Of a stretch of 59,684 nucleotides of DNA, positions 37,450 through 46,605 are shown one piece after another. How positions within the stretch are numbered: position 1 is the first letter of the stretch; each line of letters begins with the position of its first letter. Location of the stretch: positions 1 through 59,684 of the forward strand of contig JAQWYA010000218.1 in the NCBI GenBank assembly GCA_029254215.1, given 5' to 3'. The DNA is from Pseudorhodobacter sp. (GTDB lineage: Bacteria; Pseudomonadota; Alphaproteobacteria; Rhodobacterales; Rhodobacteraceae). A program made the translations under genes and the position numbers. Below the pieces are notes generated by a model that saw only the letters and a program-made list of their open reading frames with translations, did no database searches and had not been told where the DNA came from.

Positions 37450-38856
37450 ATGACAGCGCCCCTGCGCCAGAACGGCCCCAGCCCCGAGGAGTTGTGGGAA
37501 ATGGACCGTGCGCATTCGCTCCACCCATGGACCAACTTCGGACCGTTTGAAAAGGAAGGCTCTTTGCTGATTGAACGCGGCGAGGGTTGTTATCTTTGGG
37601 ATGGGGCAGGGCGGCGTTATTTCGACGCGGTGGGCGGCATGTGGTGCACCAATATCGGCCTTGGTCGGGCCGAAATGGGGCAGGCGATTGCGGATCAGGC
37701 GGTAAAGCTTGGTTTTGCCAATAGCTTTGTGGACGTAACCAACGGGCCTTCGGCGCTGCTTGCGGCGAAACTGGCCGCTTTGGCACCCGGCGATCTGAAC
37801 CGGGTGCATTTCACGACGGGCGGATCCACAGCGGTGGATACGGCCTACCGCATGGTGCATTTCTATCAATCCTGCCGGGGCCAGCCGCAAAAGACCCAAG
37901 TGATCGCCCGCAATCACAGCTATCACGGCTCCACCTATATCTCGCAAAGCATCGGCAAGCGGCCCGGCGACCGTGTGGCCGAATTCCGCTATAAGGAAAG
38001 CGGCATTCACCATATCAGCGCTCCGAATTTCTACCGCGCCCCCGAAGGCATGTCAGAGGCCGCCTTCACCGACCATCTGATCGCGGAATTCGAGGCCAAA
38101 CTGGCCGAGGTCGGACCCGAGAATGTTGGCGGCTTCTTTGCCGAGCCGATCCAGGCCTCGGGTGGGGTGATTGTGCCGCCTGAGGGCTATCTTCCGCGCA
38201 TGGCCGCGATCTGCCGCCAGCATGACATCCTGTTCATCGCGGATGAGGTGGTAACCGCCTTTGGCCGCCTTGGTCACTGGTTCGCGAGCCAGGATCACTT
38301 TGGGTTCCAACCCGATATCATCACCTGCGCCAAAGGGTTAACATCGGGCTATATCCCCTTGGGCGCGCTGATCTTTTCGGATCGGATCTGGGATGTGATG
38401 GCAGAAGGCGGGGATCGCTGGTTTACCTCTGGCTTCACCTATTCGGGGCATCCCGTGTCTTGCGCCGCCGCTCTTAAGAATATCGAGATCATGGAGCGGG
38501 AAGACCTGTTGGGCAACGCCACCCGCACCGGCGCGCTGTTCCAATCCCGGCTGGGGGCCTTGCGCGATTTGCCCATGGTGGGCGACGTGCGCGGCGCGGG
38601 CCTGATGATCTGCGTGGAAAACGTCGCTGACAAAGCCAGCCGAACGCTGTTGCTCGACGACCTAGACGTGGGCAAGCGTATCTCGGACACGGCCGAGGCG
38701 ATGGGGCTTTTGGTGCGACCGATGGGGCATCTGAACGTGATGTCGCCCCCCCTGACCATCACGCCCGAAGAGGTGGAGTTTGTCGCCACCACGCTGGAGG
38801 CCGCCATTCGGCAGGTCGCCGATGATTTGACACGGATCGGAGTAAGGTTGTCCTGA
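37450..38856 (+). CDS. Class III aminotransferase (omega-amino acid or putrescine type)
   Basis: A 468-residue PLP aminotransferase of class III. The N terminus has the family block HSLHPWTNFG, followed by EGCYLWDGAGRRYFDAVGGMW. HFTTGGSTAVDTAYRM is the phosphate-binding region, then NHSYHGST and the PLP lysine K295 in CAKGLTSGYIPLGAL. The closest described relatives are beta-alanine/pyruvate and putrescine/pyruvate (SpuC-like) aminotransferases, but the amino donor is not fixed by sequence. It starts 22 bases after the M20 gene and shares one base with the agmatinase ATG. Confidence 0.88.
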   Translation: MTAPLRQNGPSPEELWEMDRAHSLHPWTNFGPFEKEGSLLIERGEGCYLWDGAGRRYFDAVGGMWCTNIGLGRAEMGQAIADQAVKLGFANSFVDVTNGPSALLAAKLAALAPGDLNRVHFTTGGSTAVDTAYRMVHFYQSCRGQPQKTQVIARNHSYHGSTYISQSIGKRPGDRVAEFRYKESGIHHISAPNFYRAPEGMSEAAFTDHLIAEFEAKLAEVGPENVGGFFAEPIQASGGVIVPPEGYLPRMAAICRQHDILFIADEVVTAFGRLGHWFASQDHFGFQPDIITCAKGLTSGYIPLGALIFSDRIWDVMAEGGDRWFTSGFTYSGHPVSCAAALKNIEIMEREDLLGNATRTGALFQSRLGALRDLPMVGDVRGAGLMICVENVADKASRTLLLDDLDVGKRISDTAEAMGLLVRPMGHLNVMSPPLTITPEEVEFVATTLEAAIRQVADDLTRIGVRLS

Positions 38857-39818
38857 TGGCCCTCGAAGACGCAAAAACCGAAATTGACGCCGCCTTCACC
38901 CGCGATGATTTGCGCGGCCTGACCTTTGAGAACGCCTTTGGCGGGGCGACAAGCTTTCTGCGCCGCCGGTACAGCAAGGATCTGGCGGGTGTTGATCTGG
39001 CGATCACTGGCGTGCCCTTCGATCAGGCGGTGACCCATCGCACTGGCACCCGCTTTGGCCCCCGTGCCATTCGTGAGGCCAGTGCCTTGCAGCCCTTCGA
39101 TCCGCCCTTTGGCTGGCCCACCAGCCCGCTGGAGGAGATGGCGATCGTCGATTATGGCGATCTTGCCTTTGACTATGCAAAGACCAGCGAATTTCCAGCA
39201 ACGCTGACAGCGCATATTCGCGGTATTCTCGCCGCCGGACCGGGGACGATCACGCTGGGCGGTGATCATTTCATCACGCTGCCTATCCTGCGCGCCTATG
39301 CCGAGAAATTCGGCCCTCTCTCGGTCATTCAGTTTGATGCGCATTCCGACCTTTGGGCGGATGATGATTTTGACCGGATCGACCACGGGACATTTCTGTA
39401 CAAAGCAGTGAAACAGGGGCTTATTGACCCTGAAACCTCGGTTCAGATCGGTATCCGGACCCATTGCGATGATTATCTGGGGGTCAACAAGATTGACGCC
39501 GCTGAGGTGCATGAACGTGGCATCGCTGACACCATTGCCCGCGCCAAGGCAATCGTCAAAGACCGTCCCTGCTATGTGACCTTTGACATTGACGCGCTGG
39601 ACCCGGCCTTTGCGCCCGGCACGGGCACGCCGGTCTGGGGCGGGCTTGCGACATGGCAGGCGGCGGGATTGCTGCGCGGCCTTGCAGGCATCAATATTGT
39701 GGGCGGGGATGTGGTCGAAGTCTCCCCCCCGTATGACACGGCGGGGATCACGGCAGTCGCAGGGGCGCATGTCGCGCATGAGCTGATTTGCCTTTACCAT
39801 TGGGCCCATCACAAGTGA
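38856..39818 (+). CDS. speB: Agmatinase
   Basis: Ureohydrolase of the arginase family, 320 residues, that converts agmatine to putrescine and urea. Five metal ligands are in place: His138 in GGDHFITLPIL, Asp161, His163 and Asp165 in QFDAHSDLW, and Asp244 and Asp246 in TFDIDALDPAFAPGTGTP. The match to E. coli SpeB runs through FDHGTF-like RIDHGTFLY, SVQIGIRT and IVGGDVVEVSPPYD. Its ATG overlaps the stop of the aminotransferase by one base (TGATG). A related guanidino substrate such as 4-guanidinobutyrate or guanidine is possible in this family. Confidence 0.92.
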   Translation: MALEDAKTEIDAAFTRDDLRGLTFENAFGGATSFLRRRYSKDLAGVDLAITGVPFDQAVTHRTGTRFGPRAIREASALQPFDPPFGWPTSPLEEMAIVDYGDLAFDYAKTSEFPATLTAHIRGILAAGPGTITLGGDHFITLPILRAYAEKFGPLSVIQFDAHSDLWADDDFDRIDHGTFLYKAVKQGLIDPETSVQIGIRTHCDDYLGVNKIDAAEVHERGIADTIARAKAIVKDRPCYVTFDIDALDPAFAPGTGTPVWGGLATWQAAGLLRGLAGINIVGGDVVEVSPPYDTAGITAVAGAHVAHELICLYHWAHHK

Positions 39819-39838
39819 CACGAGCATCGGCGCGCAGT

Positions 39839-40288
39839 ATGTTGATCTTCATCAGTTTTCTGATTTTGACGTTGCTCGGGCTTCTGGCCTATGTCCGGCT
39901 TGCGCCCTCTGATCCGGCGGTTTGGCATGGTGATCCTGCCGACCGTTTCGATTTTGCGGCGGCCCCTGTGGGGCAGGTGATCGCTTTGCAGGGCGGTGCT
40001 GCGCTGCGGATCGCGGCGGCAGAGCCTGAGGAGGCTTTAACCCAGCTTGATGCCATCGCGCTGGCGACGCCGCGCACCCAGCGTCTTGCCGGCAGCGCGG
40101 CAGAGGGGCGGATCACTTGGGTCACCCGCTCCAACCTATGGGGGTTTCCGGATTATACCACCGCCGTTGCGCGTACGGATCAGGTCGATGTTTACGCCCG
40201 GCTGCGCTTTGGCAAATCCGATTTGGGTGTGAATGCCGCGCGGCTGACCGATTGGGCGGCCCGGCTTGCCGCCTTGCCGCCCTCTTGA
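39839..40288 (+). CDS. DUF1499 domain protein
   Basis: A 149-residue protein with one N-terminal membrane segment ([19 protein letters not shown]), then a DUF1499 domain. The domain shows [16 protein letters not shown] and [17 protein letters not shown], the family core. Function unknown. ATG 39839 is used so that the hydrophobic segment begins the protein; the frame runs back to 39788. It is 20 bases after agmatinase and about 30 bases before prfA, on the same strand. Confidence 0.82.
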   Translation: MLIFISFLILTLLGLLAYVRLAPSDPAVWHGDPADRFDFAAAPVGQVIALQGGAALRIAAAEPEEALTQLDAIALATPRTQRLAGSAAEGRITWVTRSNLWGFPDYTTAVARTDQVDVYARLRFGKSDLGVNAARLTDWAARLAALPPS

Positions 40289-40319
40289 CCAACGCGCGCC
40301 TCTCGGTCACACCGCCTCC

Positions 40320-41375
40320 ATGGTTCCCTTAGACACCCTTGCCCAGATTTCGCAGCGCTTCGAGTTTCTCGAAGCGAAACTGTCGTCTGGCGCGGCCCCG
40401 GCCGAGATTGCGACGCTCAGCCGCGAATACGGGGATCTGAAGCCGGTGATCGCCCAGATTGACGCCTATCGTCGGGCACTCGATGATCTGGCAGAGGCAG
40501 AGGCGATGCTGTCAGACCCGGAAATGCGCAAGCTCGCCGAAGAGGAAATCCCCAGTCTGCGCGACCGGATCCCGGAAATGGAACAGGCACTGCGGCTTGC
40601 ATTGCTGCCCAAGGATGCCGCCGATGCGCGCCCGGCAATCCTTGAAATCCGTCCCGGCACGGGGGGGGAGGAGGCCGCACTTTTCGCAGGCGATCTGCTG
40701 CGGATGTATCAACGCTATTGCGAGACTCAGGGCTGGCGGTTCGAGATTCTGGAGCTTCAGGAAAGCGATCTCGGCGGGATTCGCGAATTGACGGCCCATA
40801 TTCAGGGCGAGGGCGTCTTTGCGAAACTGAAATTCGAATCCGGTGTGCACCGGGTTCAACGCGTGCCTGAAACTGAAGCGGGCGGTCGGATCCACACCTC
40901 GGCGGCGACCGTGGCCGTGCTGCCCGAGGCCGAAGAGGTGGATATCGACATTCCCGCCAGCGATATCCGCATTGATACGATGCGCGCCTCGGGGGCAGGG
41001 GGGCAGCATGTGAACACCACCGATTCCGCGGTGCGCATTACCCATCTGCCGACCGGGATCATCGTGACCTCGGCGCAGAAATCCCAGCATCAGAACCGCG
41101 CCATCGCCATGCAGGTCTTGCGCGCCCGATTGTTCGAGCTGGAGCGGGAGCGTGTGGAGTCGGCCAGATCGGCGGATCGAAAGGCACAGATCGGCTCTGG
41201 CGACCGATCCGAGCGGATCCGCACCTATAACTTCCCGCAGGGTCGGATGACGGACCATCGGATCAACCTGACGCTTTATTCGCTGGGGCAGATCATGGCG
41301 GGCGATCTTGGCCCGGTGGTGGAGGCTTTGGTGGCCTATGATCAAGCCAGCAAACTGGCCGAGATGGAGGCATGA
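40320..41375 (+). CDS. prfA: Peptide chain release factor 1
   Basis: Class I release factor of 351 residues that ends translation at UAA and UAG. The GGQ motif is at 227-229 in [17 protein letters not shown], where Gln229 is the target of Prm[20 protein letters not shown], the recognition-domain region of RF1, is present, and the C terminus has [18 protein letters not shown]. The start at 40320 ([18 protein letters not shown]) is the family start. It overlaps prmC by 4 bases. Confidence 0.97.
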   Translation: MVPLDTLAQISQRFEFLEAKLSSGAAPAEIATLSREYGDLKPVIAQIDAYRRALDDLAEAEAMLSDPEMRKLAEEEIPSLRDRIPEMEQALRLALLPKDAADARPAILEIRPGTGGEEAALFAGDLLRMYQRYCETQGWRFEILELQESDLGGIRELTAHIQGEGVFAKLKFESGVHRVQRVPETEAGGRIHTSAATVAVLPEAEEVDIDIPASDIRIDTMRASGAGGQHVNTTDSAVRITHLPTGIIVTSAQKSQHQNRAIAMQVLRARLFELERERVESARSADRKAQIGSGDRSERIRTYNFPQGRMTDHRINLTLYSLGQIMAGDLGPVVEALVAYDQASKLAEMEA

Positions 41376-42208
41376 CCGGCGCTGAGGCGCTGCGCGCCGC
41401 TGCCGCCAAGCTGACCGCAGCAGGGATCGAGGCTTCCCTTGGCGATGCGCGCCGGCTTTTGGCCCATGCGTTGGGGCTGGCCCCGGACCGCGTGATCCTG
41501 CATCTGCCCGATCCCCTTGAAGCAGAGGCCCTTCTTCGCTTCGAGGCCGCTATTGCCGCCCGCCTAAACCGACAGCCCGTCAGCCAGATCATCGGCGCGC
41601 GGCTGTTCTGGGGCCGGTCTTTTCGGGTGACCCGCGATGTGCTGGACCCGCGCCCGGAAACTGAAATCCTGATCGAGGCGGCGCTGAGGCACCCTTTCTC
41701 ATCGGTCCTTGATCTGGGCACCGGAACGGGGGCAATCGCCCTGACACTTTTGGCCGAACGGCCCGCAGCGCGGGCTTGTGCCACGGATGTTTCCGCAGCC
41801 GCCCTTCAGATTGCCGGTCAGAACGCCGCCGATCTGGGGCTGACGACGCGCCTGCGTCTGGTGCAATCCGATTGGTTTGAGGCGGTCTCGGGGCGGTTCG
41901 ATCTGATCGTTTCCAACCCGCCGTATATCGCCGCCGAAGAGATGCCGGGCCTCGCCCCGGAGGTGCGCTGCTGGGAGCCGCATCTGGCCCTGACGCCCGG
42001 CGGTGATGGGCTGGACCCTTATCGCGCGATCGCTGCCGCTGCGCAGGCCCATCTGACCCCCGGCGGCCGCGTCTTGGTGGAGATCGGCCCGACGCAAGCA
42101 GATGCCGTTTGCGGCTTTTTCACCGATTCCGGCTTTGGCCATCTTGAAGTGCTCCGTGATCTTGACGGCCGCGACAGGGTTGTTTGTGCCACAGCCGTCC
42201 CGCGCTAA
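41372..42208 (+). CDS. prmC: Release factor glutamine methyltransferase
   Basis: Methylates the GGQ glutamine of release factors using S-adenosylmethionine. The 278 residues have [11 protein letters not shown], the AdoMet loop [13 protein letters not shown], and the catalytic NPPY at 182-185 in [13 protein letters not shown], followed by [17 protein letters not shown]. Its ATG overlaps the prfA stop by 4 bases, an enzyme-target pair in one operon. A 258-base gap to the DUF4167 gene follows, in which I recognise nothing besides a likely promoter. Confidence 0.96.
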   Translation: MTGAEALRAAAAKLTAAGIEASLGDARRLLAHALGLAPDRVILHLPDPLEAEALLRFEAAIAARLNRQPVSQIIGARLFWGRSFRVTRDVLDPRPETEILIEAALRHPFSSVLDLGTGTGAIALTLLAERPAARACATDVSAAALQIAGQNAADLGLTTRLRLVQSDWFEAVSGRFDLIVSNPPYIAAEEMPGLAPEVRCWEPHLALTPGGDGLDPYRAIAAAAQAHLTPGGRVLVEIGPTQADAVCGFFTDSGFGHLEVLRDLDGRDRVVCATAVPR

Positions 42209-42466
42209 TATGAGGAAATTGGGTCACAATTCCGATTTGATCCGCAGAATTCCGCCATATCGCGCGAAATCCCTCAGATTTTACTTGTTTCCGGCGCAAA
42301 CACAGGGTTAGACAGAAGTGTGGTCGGTGCTTGGAACGGGGAAACCCGCGCAATAGCGCCTCACGCAAATGCCAAAAATGCTCCTAACGCCCGGCTCGGT
42401 CAACATGCGTCTTTTGCAGCCGCTTGCGTTACAGCAAAGCCAGAATCATCTGGATCAAAGGACAAG

Positions 42467-43261
42467 ATGAGATCTTCCAAGTCCCGCTCGCGTTCCAAGT
42501 CGAACCGCCCGCGCACCCTCGGCAATGTCACCAACCGTGTCTTCGACAGCTCCGGCCCCGAAGGCAAGGTGCGGGGGACGCCGCAGCAAATTATTGACAA
42601 ATATCTGATTCTTGCACGCGATGCACAGCTGTCGAATGACCGCGTTGCCGCCGAGAATTTCTTGCAACATGCCGAGCATTACACCCGCCTTCTGGGGGAA
42701 GCCCAGCGTGAGCAGGCCGCCGAGCAGGAAAGCCGCCGCCAGCAGGATCAACAGAACCAGCAACGCGATGGGCAAAACCAGCAGCGCGACCGCTATGATC
42801 GCAGCGACCGGGGCGATGGCGCGCAGAATGACCGGGGCAATGAGGCGCAGGCCGAGGGCAATTCAGACCCGGTTTCGGGCAATGGCGGGTCGGGTAATGG
42901 CGGATCGGGCAACGGGCGCCGTGACGATCGGCGTGATGATCGCCGGGATCGCCGTCAGGACCGTTCAAGCGGTCAGGACAGCGCCGATGTGATGGAACCC
43001 TCTTCGGCATCCGAGGAAGAAAGCACGCTGGTGGATACACCAGAAACGCGCCGTCCGCCGCGTCAGCGTGGCCCCAAGCCGCAAACCTCAGAGGCCCCAG
43101 CTCCCGCCGCCATCCCCGCCGCGGCAGAGGATGCAAGCTCGGACGCAGCAAGCGACAAACCCGCGCGCCGTCCGCGTGTGCCACGGGGGCCGCGCAAGCC
43201 CAAAGCGGCAGAGGCTGCCCACGCCCAGGACGGCAACGATCCGCGCGAAGCGGCAGAGTAA
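42467..43261 (+). CDS. DUF4167 domain protein with disordered basic/acidic tail
   Basis: A 264-residue protein. The N-terminal 80 residues are the conserved alphaproteobacterial DUF4167: a basic start (MRSSKSRSRSKSNRPR), then RVFDSSGPEGKVRGTPQQI and the helical KYLILARDAQLSNDRVAAENFLQHAEHY. The rest is low complexity: Gln/Arg-rich, then GNGGSGNGGSGNG and repeated RRDD, and an Ala/Pro/Arg C terminus. The tail is surely disordered and may bind RNA or DNA (inference). Function unknown. AAAGGA lies 4 bases before ATG 42467. A strong terminator follows. Confidence 0.9.
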   Translation: MRSSKSRSRSKSNRPRTLGNVTNRVFDSSGPEGKVRGTPQQIIDKYLILARDAQLSNDRVAAENFLQHAEHYTRLLGEAQREQAAEQESRRQQDQQNQQRDGQNQQRDRYDRSDRGDGAQNDRGNEAQAEGNSDPVSGNGGSGNGGSGNGRRDDRRDDRRDRRQDRSSGQDSADVMEPSSASEEESTLVDTPETRRPPRQRGPKPQTSEAPAPAAIPAAAEDASSDAASDKPARRPRVPRGPRKPKAAEAAHAQDGNDPREAAE

Positions 43262-43278
43262 ACGGCAAACACAGCTTT

Positions 43279-43330
43279 AAACGCCCCCTGTGCGGTTCAA
43301 CAGAAAGTTGACCCGAACAGGGGGCGTTTT
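43279..43330. terminator. Long terminator after the DUF4167 gene
   Basis: AAACGCCCCCTGT (43279-43291) pairs perfectly over 13 bp with ACAGGGGGCGTTT (43317-43329). The 25-base loop holds a second hairpin (GGTTCAAC with GTTGACCC, one mismatch). Ts follow on the plus strand. It lies between the DUF4167 and rsmA genes, which converge. Confidence 0.85.
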
Positions 43331-43396
43331 GCGTTTTAATCTCTGGTTTCGCGGAGTCGTTCTTTCGGCTTTGCGGGCAGGGTTTGCAGGCACAGC

Positions 43397-44242
43397 TTAG
43401 CGGGGCTGCCCAAAGCTCCGCGCCAAAGCGCAGAATTTTTCAAGCGAGATTTCTTCGGCCCGTGCCGTAGGTGCAATATCTGCCGCCAGAAGACGCTCTT
43501 CAATGTCAGGCCCAAGCCCCTTGAGGCTGGAGCGCAGCATCTTGCGCCGCTGGTTGAAGGCCATGCCCGTGATCCGCGACAATTGCGCGGCATCCGCCGG
43601 AAAGCGCGGCTCCGCCAGCCGGGTCAGATGCACAACCGCCGAATGCACCTTGGGCGCAGGCGTGAACGCCTCGGGCGGCAAGGTCAGGACAATCCGGGCA
43701 TCGGCGCGCCATTGCGTCAGCAAGGCCAGGCGGCCATAGGCCTTGTCCCCCGGCTTTGCGACGATCCGCTGCGCCACTTCTTTCTGGAACATCAGGGTCA
43801 GACTATCCCAAAAGGGTGGCCAAACCTGTGGGCTTAGCCAGCGTACCAGCAGTTCCGTGCCGACATTATAGGGCAGATTGGCAATCACCCGCACCGGGGC
43901 CGTCAGATGCGCCGAGACATCAACCTCCAAAGCGTCGCCGTTGATCACCTCCAGCCGGCCCGGATAGTGATCTGCGATCTCGGCCAATGCGGGCAGGCAG
44001 CGCGCGTCTTTCTCGATGGCCAGAACCTTGCGCGCGCCTTCGGCAAGCAACCCGCGCGTCAGACCGCCGGGGCCGGGGCCGACCTCCAGCACATCGCATT
44101 TCGTCAGATCCCCGGCAGAGCGGGCGATGCGCGCGGTCAGGTTCAGATCCAGCAGAAAGTTCTGCCCCAACTGCTTTTTGGCCACCAGATCATGCGTGCG
44201 GATCACCTCACGCAGCGGCGGAAGGTCATCAATCAACCCCAT
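43397..44242 (-). CDS. rsmA: 16S rRNA (adenine1518-N6/adenine1519-N6) dimethyltransferase
   Basis: Also called KsgA. It dimethylates two adjacent adenines in helix 45 of 16S rRNA during late assembly of the small subunit. The 281 residues show [18 protein letters not shown], the AdoMet loop [16 protein letters not shown], and [16 protein letters not shown], with the NLPY catalytic motif. The C-terminal [15 protein letters not shown] is also typical. Its start overlaps the pdxA stop by 14 bases. It ends the lptF-lptG-lptD-surA-pdxA-rsmA run, the same order as the surA-pdxA-ksgA cluster of E. coli. Confidence 0.97.
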   Translation of the reverse strand: MGLIDDLPPLREVIRTHDLVAKKQLGQNFLLDLNLTARIARSAGDLTKCDVLEVGPGPGGLTRGLLAEGARKVLAIEKDARCLPALAEIADHYPGRLEVINGDALEVDVSAHLTAPVRVIANLPYNVGTELLVRWLSPQVWPPFWDSLTLMFQKEVAQRIVAKPGDKAYGRLALLTQWRADARIVLTLPPEAFTPAPKVHSAVVHLTRLAEPRFPADAAQLSRITGMAFNQRRKMLRSSLKGLGPDIEERLLAADIAPTARAEEISLEKFCALARSFGQPR

Positions 44243-45242
44243 GGGACGGGCCTTTCTGCAGGGCGCGGGCCTCTGCCATGCTGCGCGCCATGCGCAAGGC
44301 GGCGATCAGGCTGCTTGGGTCGGCAATCCCCTTGCCTGCGATGTCAAAAGCCGTGCCATGGTCGGGCGAAGTGCGGATGAAGGGCAACCCAAGCGTCAGG
44401 TTCACCCCCCCCGCGAAATCAATCGTCTTGATCGGGATCAGCGCCTGATCGTGATACATGCAGACTGCCGCGTCATAACGCGCCCGTGCTGCCGGATGAA
44501 ACATCGTATCGGCGGGCAGGGGGCCCGAAAGGGCAAACCCTTCGGCGCGCAAGCGGCTTAAAAGGGGCGCGATGAAGGCCAGTTCCTCTTGCCCCATGGC
44601 GCCGCCTTCCCCCGCATGAGGGTTCAGGCCCGCTACGGCGATCCGGGGGGCTGTCAGGCCGAAATCCTGCTCCAGCCCGGCTTTTGTCAGGCGCAGCGTT
44701 TCTTCCAGCAGGGCTGGGGTCAGGGCCGAGGGCACCTCTGCAAGCGGGATGTGGATCGTCGCGGGAACAACGCGCAAACCTTTGCAGGCGAGCATCATCA
44801 CAACCCTGTCCACCCCCGCCAAAGCCGCAAGAAACTCCGTATGCCCCGGAAAGGCAAAGCCCGCGCCATCCTTCAGCGCCTTCTTGTGGATCGGCGCGGT
44901 GCAGACCGCCGAAACCTTGCCGCGCAGCGCCAGATCCACCGCACGTTCAATCACGGCAATCACACCGGCAGCATGAGAGGCCTGAGGCACCCCTGCCACC
45001 GCAGGTCCGCTAAAATCATGCGGCAAGACCGCCAGACAATCGGCAGGGGTCTGCAAAGCCTCATCCGGGTCAGAGATCAGCGCAACTTTGGTGCCGTCCG
45101 GCAAATGGCGCGGATCACCGATCCAGAAAAACGGGACAGTGCGACCCAGCAGGGCAGCCGCTTTCGCTGCGATTTCGGGACCAATACCAGCAGGCTCACC
45201 GCAGGTCAGCGCGATGGGAGCATGGCCGGGCGCGTTTGCCAT
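44229..45242 (-). CDS. pdxA: 4-hydroxythreonine-4-phosphate dehydrogenase
   Basis: NAD-dependent enzyme in the DXP-dependent route to pyridoxal phosphate. The 337 residues have [19 protein letters not shown] at the N terminus, [34 protein letters not shown], and [19 protein letters not shown] with the metal histidine, followed by [15 protein letters not shown]. It begins 3 bases after the surA stop and overlaps rsmA by 14 bases. PdxA is part of the same vitamin B6 pathway as pdxH at 28585. Confidence 0.97.
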   Translation of the reverse strand: MANAPGHAPIALTCGEPAGIGPEIAAKAAALLGRTVPFFWIGDPRHLPDGTKVALISDPDEALQTPADCLAVLPHDFSGPAVAGVPQASHAAGVIAVIERAVDLALRGKVSAVCTAPIHKKALKDGAGFAFPGHTEFLAALAGVDRVVMMLACKGLRVVPATIHIPLAEVPSALTPALLEETLRLTKAGLEQDFGLTAPRIAVAGLNPHAGEGGAMGQEELAFIAPLLSRLRAEGFALSGPLPADTMFHPAARARYDAAVCMYHDQALIPIKTIDFAGGVNLTLGLPFIRTSPDHGTAFDIAGKGIADPSSLIAALRMARSMAEARALQKGPSHGVD

Positions 45243-45245
45243 GGA

Positions 45246-46448
45246 TCAGGGTTCGCGAACGAAGGCCGCTTGACGCAACTCTTCCAGATAAACCTCGGCC
45301 AGACCCGCAAGGCGCTGGTTCAGCAATTGACCGCGAATGTTCTCGCGCGACGGCTTGACCGCGCCGAAGGGGTTGCGCGTGCAGACCATCAAGACGACAT
45401 GGTTCGACCCCATCGCGAAATCCGTGGACTCATTGGCATCCAACTGCGCCACTTGGGCCGCGATCCCCGCCGGAACCTGTGAGACGGGCCGGGTTTCGCG
45501 GATCAACTGATCCTCGGGCAAGCCCTTGGCGGCGGTGTACAGATCATCGCAATTGTCCAGCCGGGCGCGGATCGCCCCCGCCTCGTTTGCCGATCCGGCG
45601 GGCAGGAACAATTGTGCATATTCAACGCGGTTCGCTGCTTCCGGGCCCGCCGGGGTCTGCTGCAATTCGCGCATGTAATACATCGTCACCGCGCCATTCA
45701 CCAACATCGGGTCCGACACTTGGCCTGCGGCCAGCCGGATCACCGTCGGGATCGCGGATTCGGGCAGGTCCGCCGCCGACATCCAACCCAGACGCCCGCC
45801 CGCAGAGGCCGAAGCCGCCGTCGAATTGGCCCGGGCAGCGGCGGCAAAGCTCGCCTCAGAATCGATGCCCTTCTTCAGCCTGCGCGCCACGCCCATGGCA
45901 GCCCCTTCGCTACCGGGACGCGTGGCAATAACGATTTCAGAGATCAGAACCCGCACGTTCGGCGCAGCCTCAAGCCGTTCAAGAGCGCGGTCAATATCGG
46001 CATCCGAAACGGTGACCGTTCCCACGAACTTCGCCCGGATCACACCCCGCCATAGGAGGCCCGAGCTGACGAAATCCCGGAAGGTTTCGGCTGAAACGCC
46101 AGCCTCGGACAGGGCCTGCAAGAATTGTTCAGCCGTGAGGTTGGCACGGGCCGCGAATTCTTCCATCCCGGCCTTGATTTCATCTGCCGAGACGGTCACG
46201 CCAAGCCGTGCCGCGCTGTCTTGATAGATCCGGTCGTCGATCAGCGCCTGCAGCGCCAGATCCTGCACATCGCCGGGCGTGCGGAACAATTGCAGCATCC
46301 GAACGCGTTGCAACCATTCGTAATTGGTGATCGCCCGATCATTCACAATCACCTTGGGGGCAAAGCTGCTTTGTGCGGCGGCAGGCAAGGGGCCAAGCAT
46401 CACAGCGGCGAGGGCGACGGACAAAAGGGCAGGGCGGATCATCGGCAT
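45246..46448 (-). CDS. surA: SurA-like periplasmic peptidyl-prolyl isomerase
   Basis: Periplasmic chaperone that escorts outer-membrane proteins. From ATG 46448 it has 400 residues: a signal peptide (MPMIRPALLSVALAAVMLGPLPAAAQ), a SurA N-terminal domain (VNDRAITNYEWLQRVRML; DDRIYQDSAARLGVTVS), and one parvulin domain with GGRLGWMSAADLPES. E. coli SurA has two parvulin domains; a single one is normal in this group. The frame extends 68 codons upstream without support. It lies 157 bases after lptD and 3 bases before pdxA. Confidence 0.93.
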   Translation of the reverse strand: MPMIRPALLSVALAAVMLGPLPAAAQSSFAPKVIVNDRAITNYEWLQRVRMLQLFRTPGDVQDLALQALIDDRIYQDSAARLGVTVSADEIKAGMEEFAARANLTAEQFLQALSEAGVSAETFRDFVSSGLLWRGVIRAKFVGTVTVSDADIDRALERLEAAPNVRVLISEIVIATRPGSEGAAMGVARRLKKGIDSEASFAAAARANSTAASASAGGRLGWMSAADLPESAIPTVIRLAAGQVSDPMLVNGAVTMYYMRELQQTPAGPEAANRVEYAQLFLPAGSANEAGAIRARLDNCDDLYTAAKGLPEDQLIRETRPVSQVPAGIAAQVAQLDANESTDFAMGSNHVVLMVCTRNPFGAVKPSRENIRGQLLNQRLAGLAEVYLEELRQAAFVREP

Positions 46449-46605
46449 ATACTCTTGGCAGGGATTTTTGGGTCTTGCGGCGGAGATCTGTTCATAAGGT
46501 GGTACTCTGCGCGCCGGGGTAATGGCAACACCCAAGCGCATATTGCATCGCCAGCCCGGCCAAAAACCGCGGCCCTTGGCATAAGTGCCCGGATTGACGA
46601 CCCGA

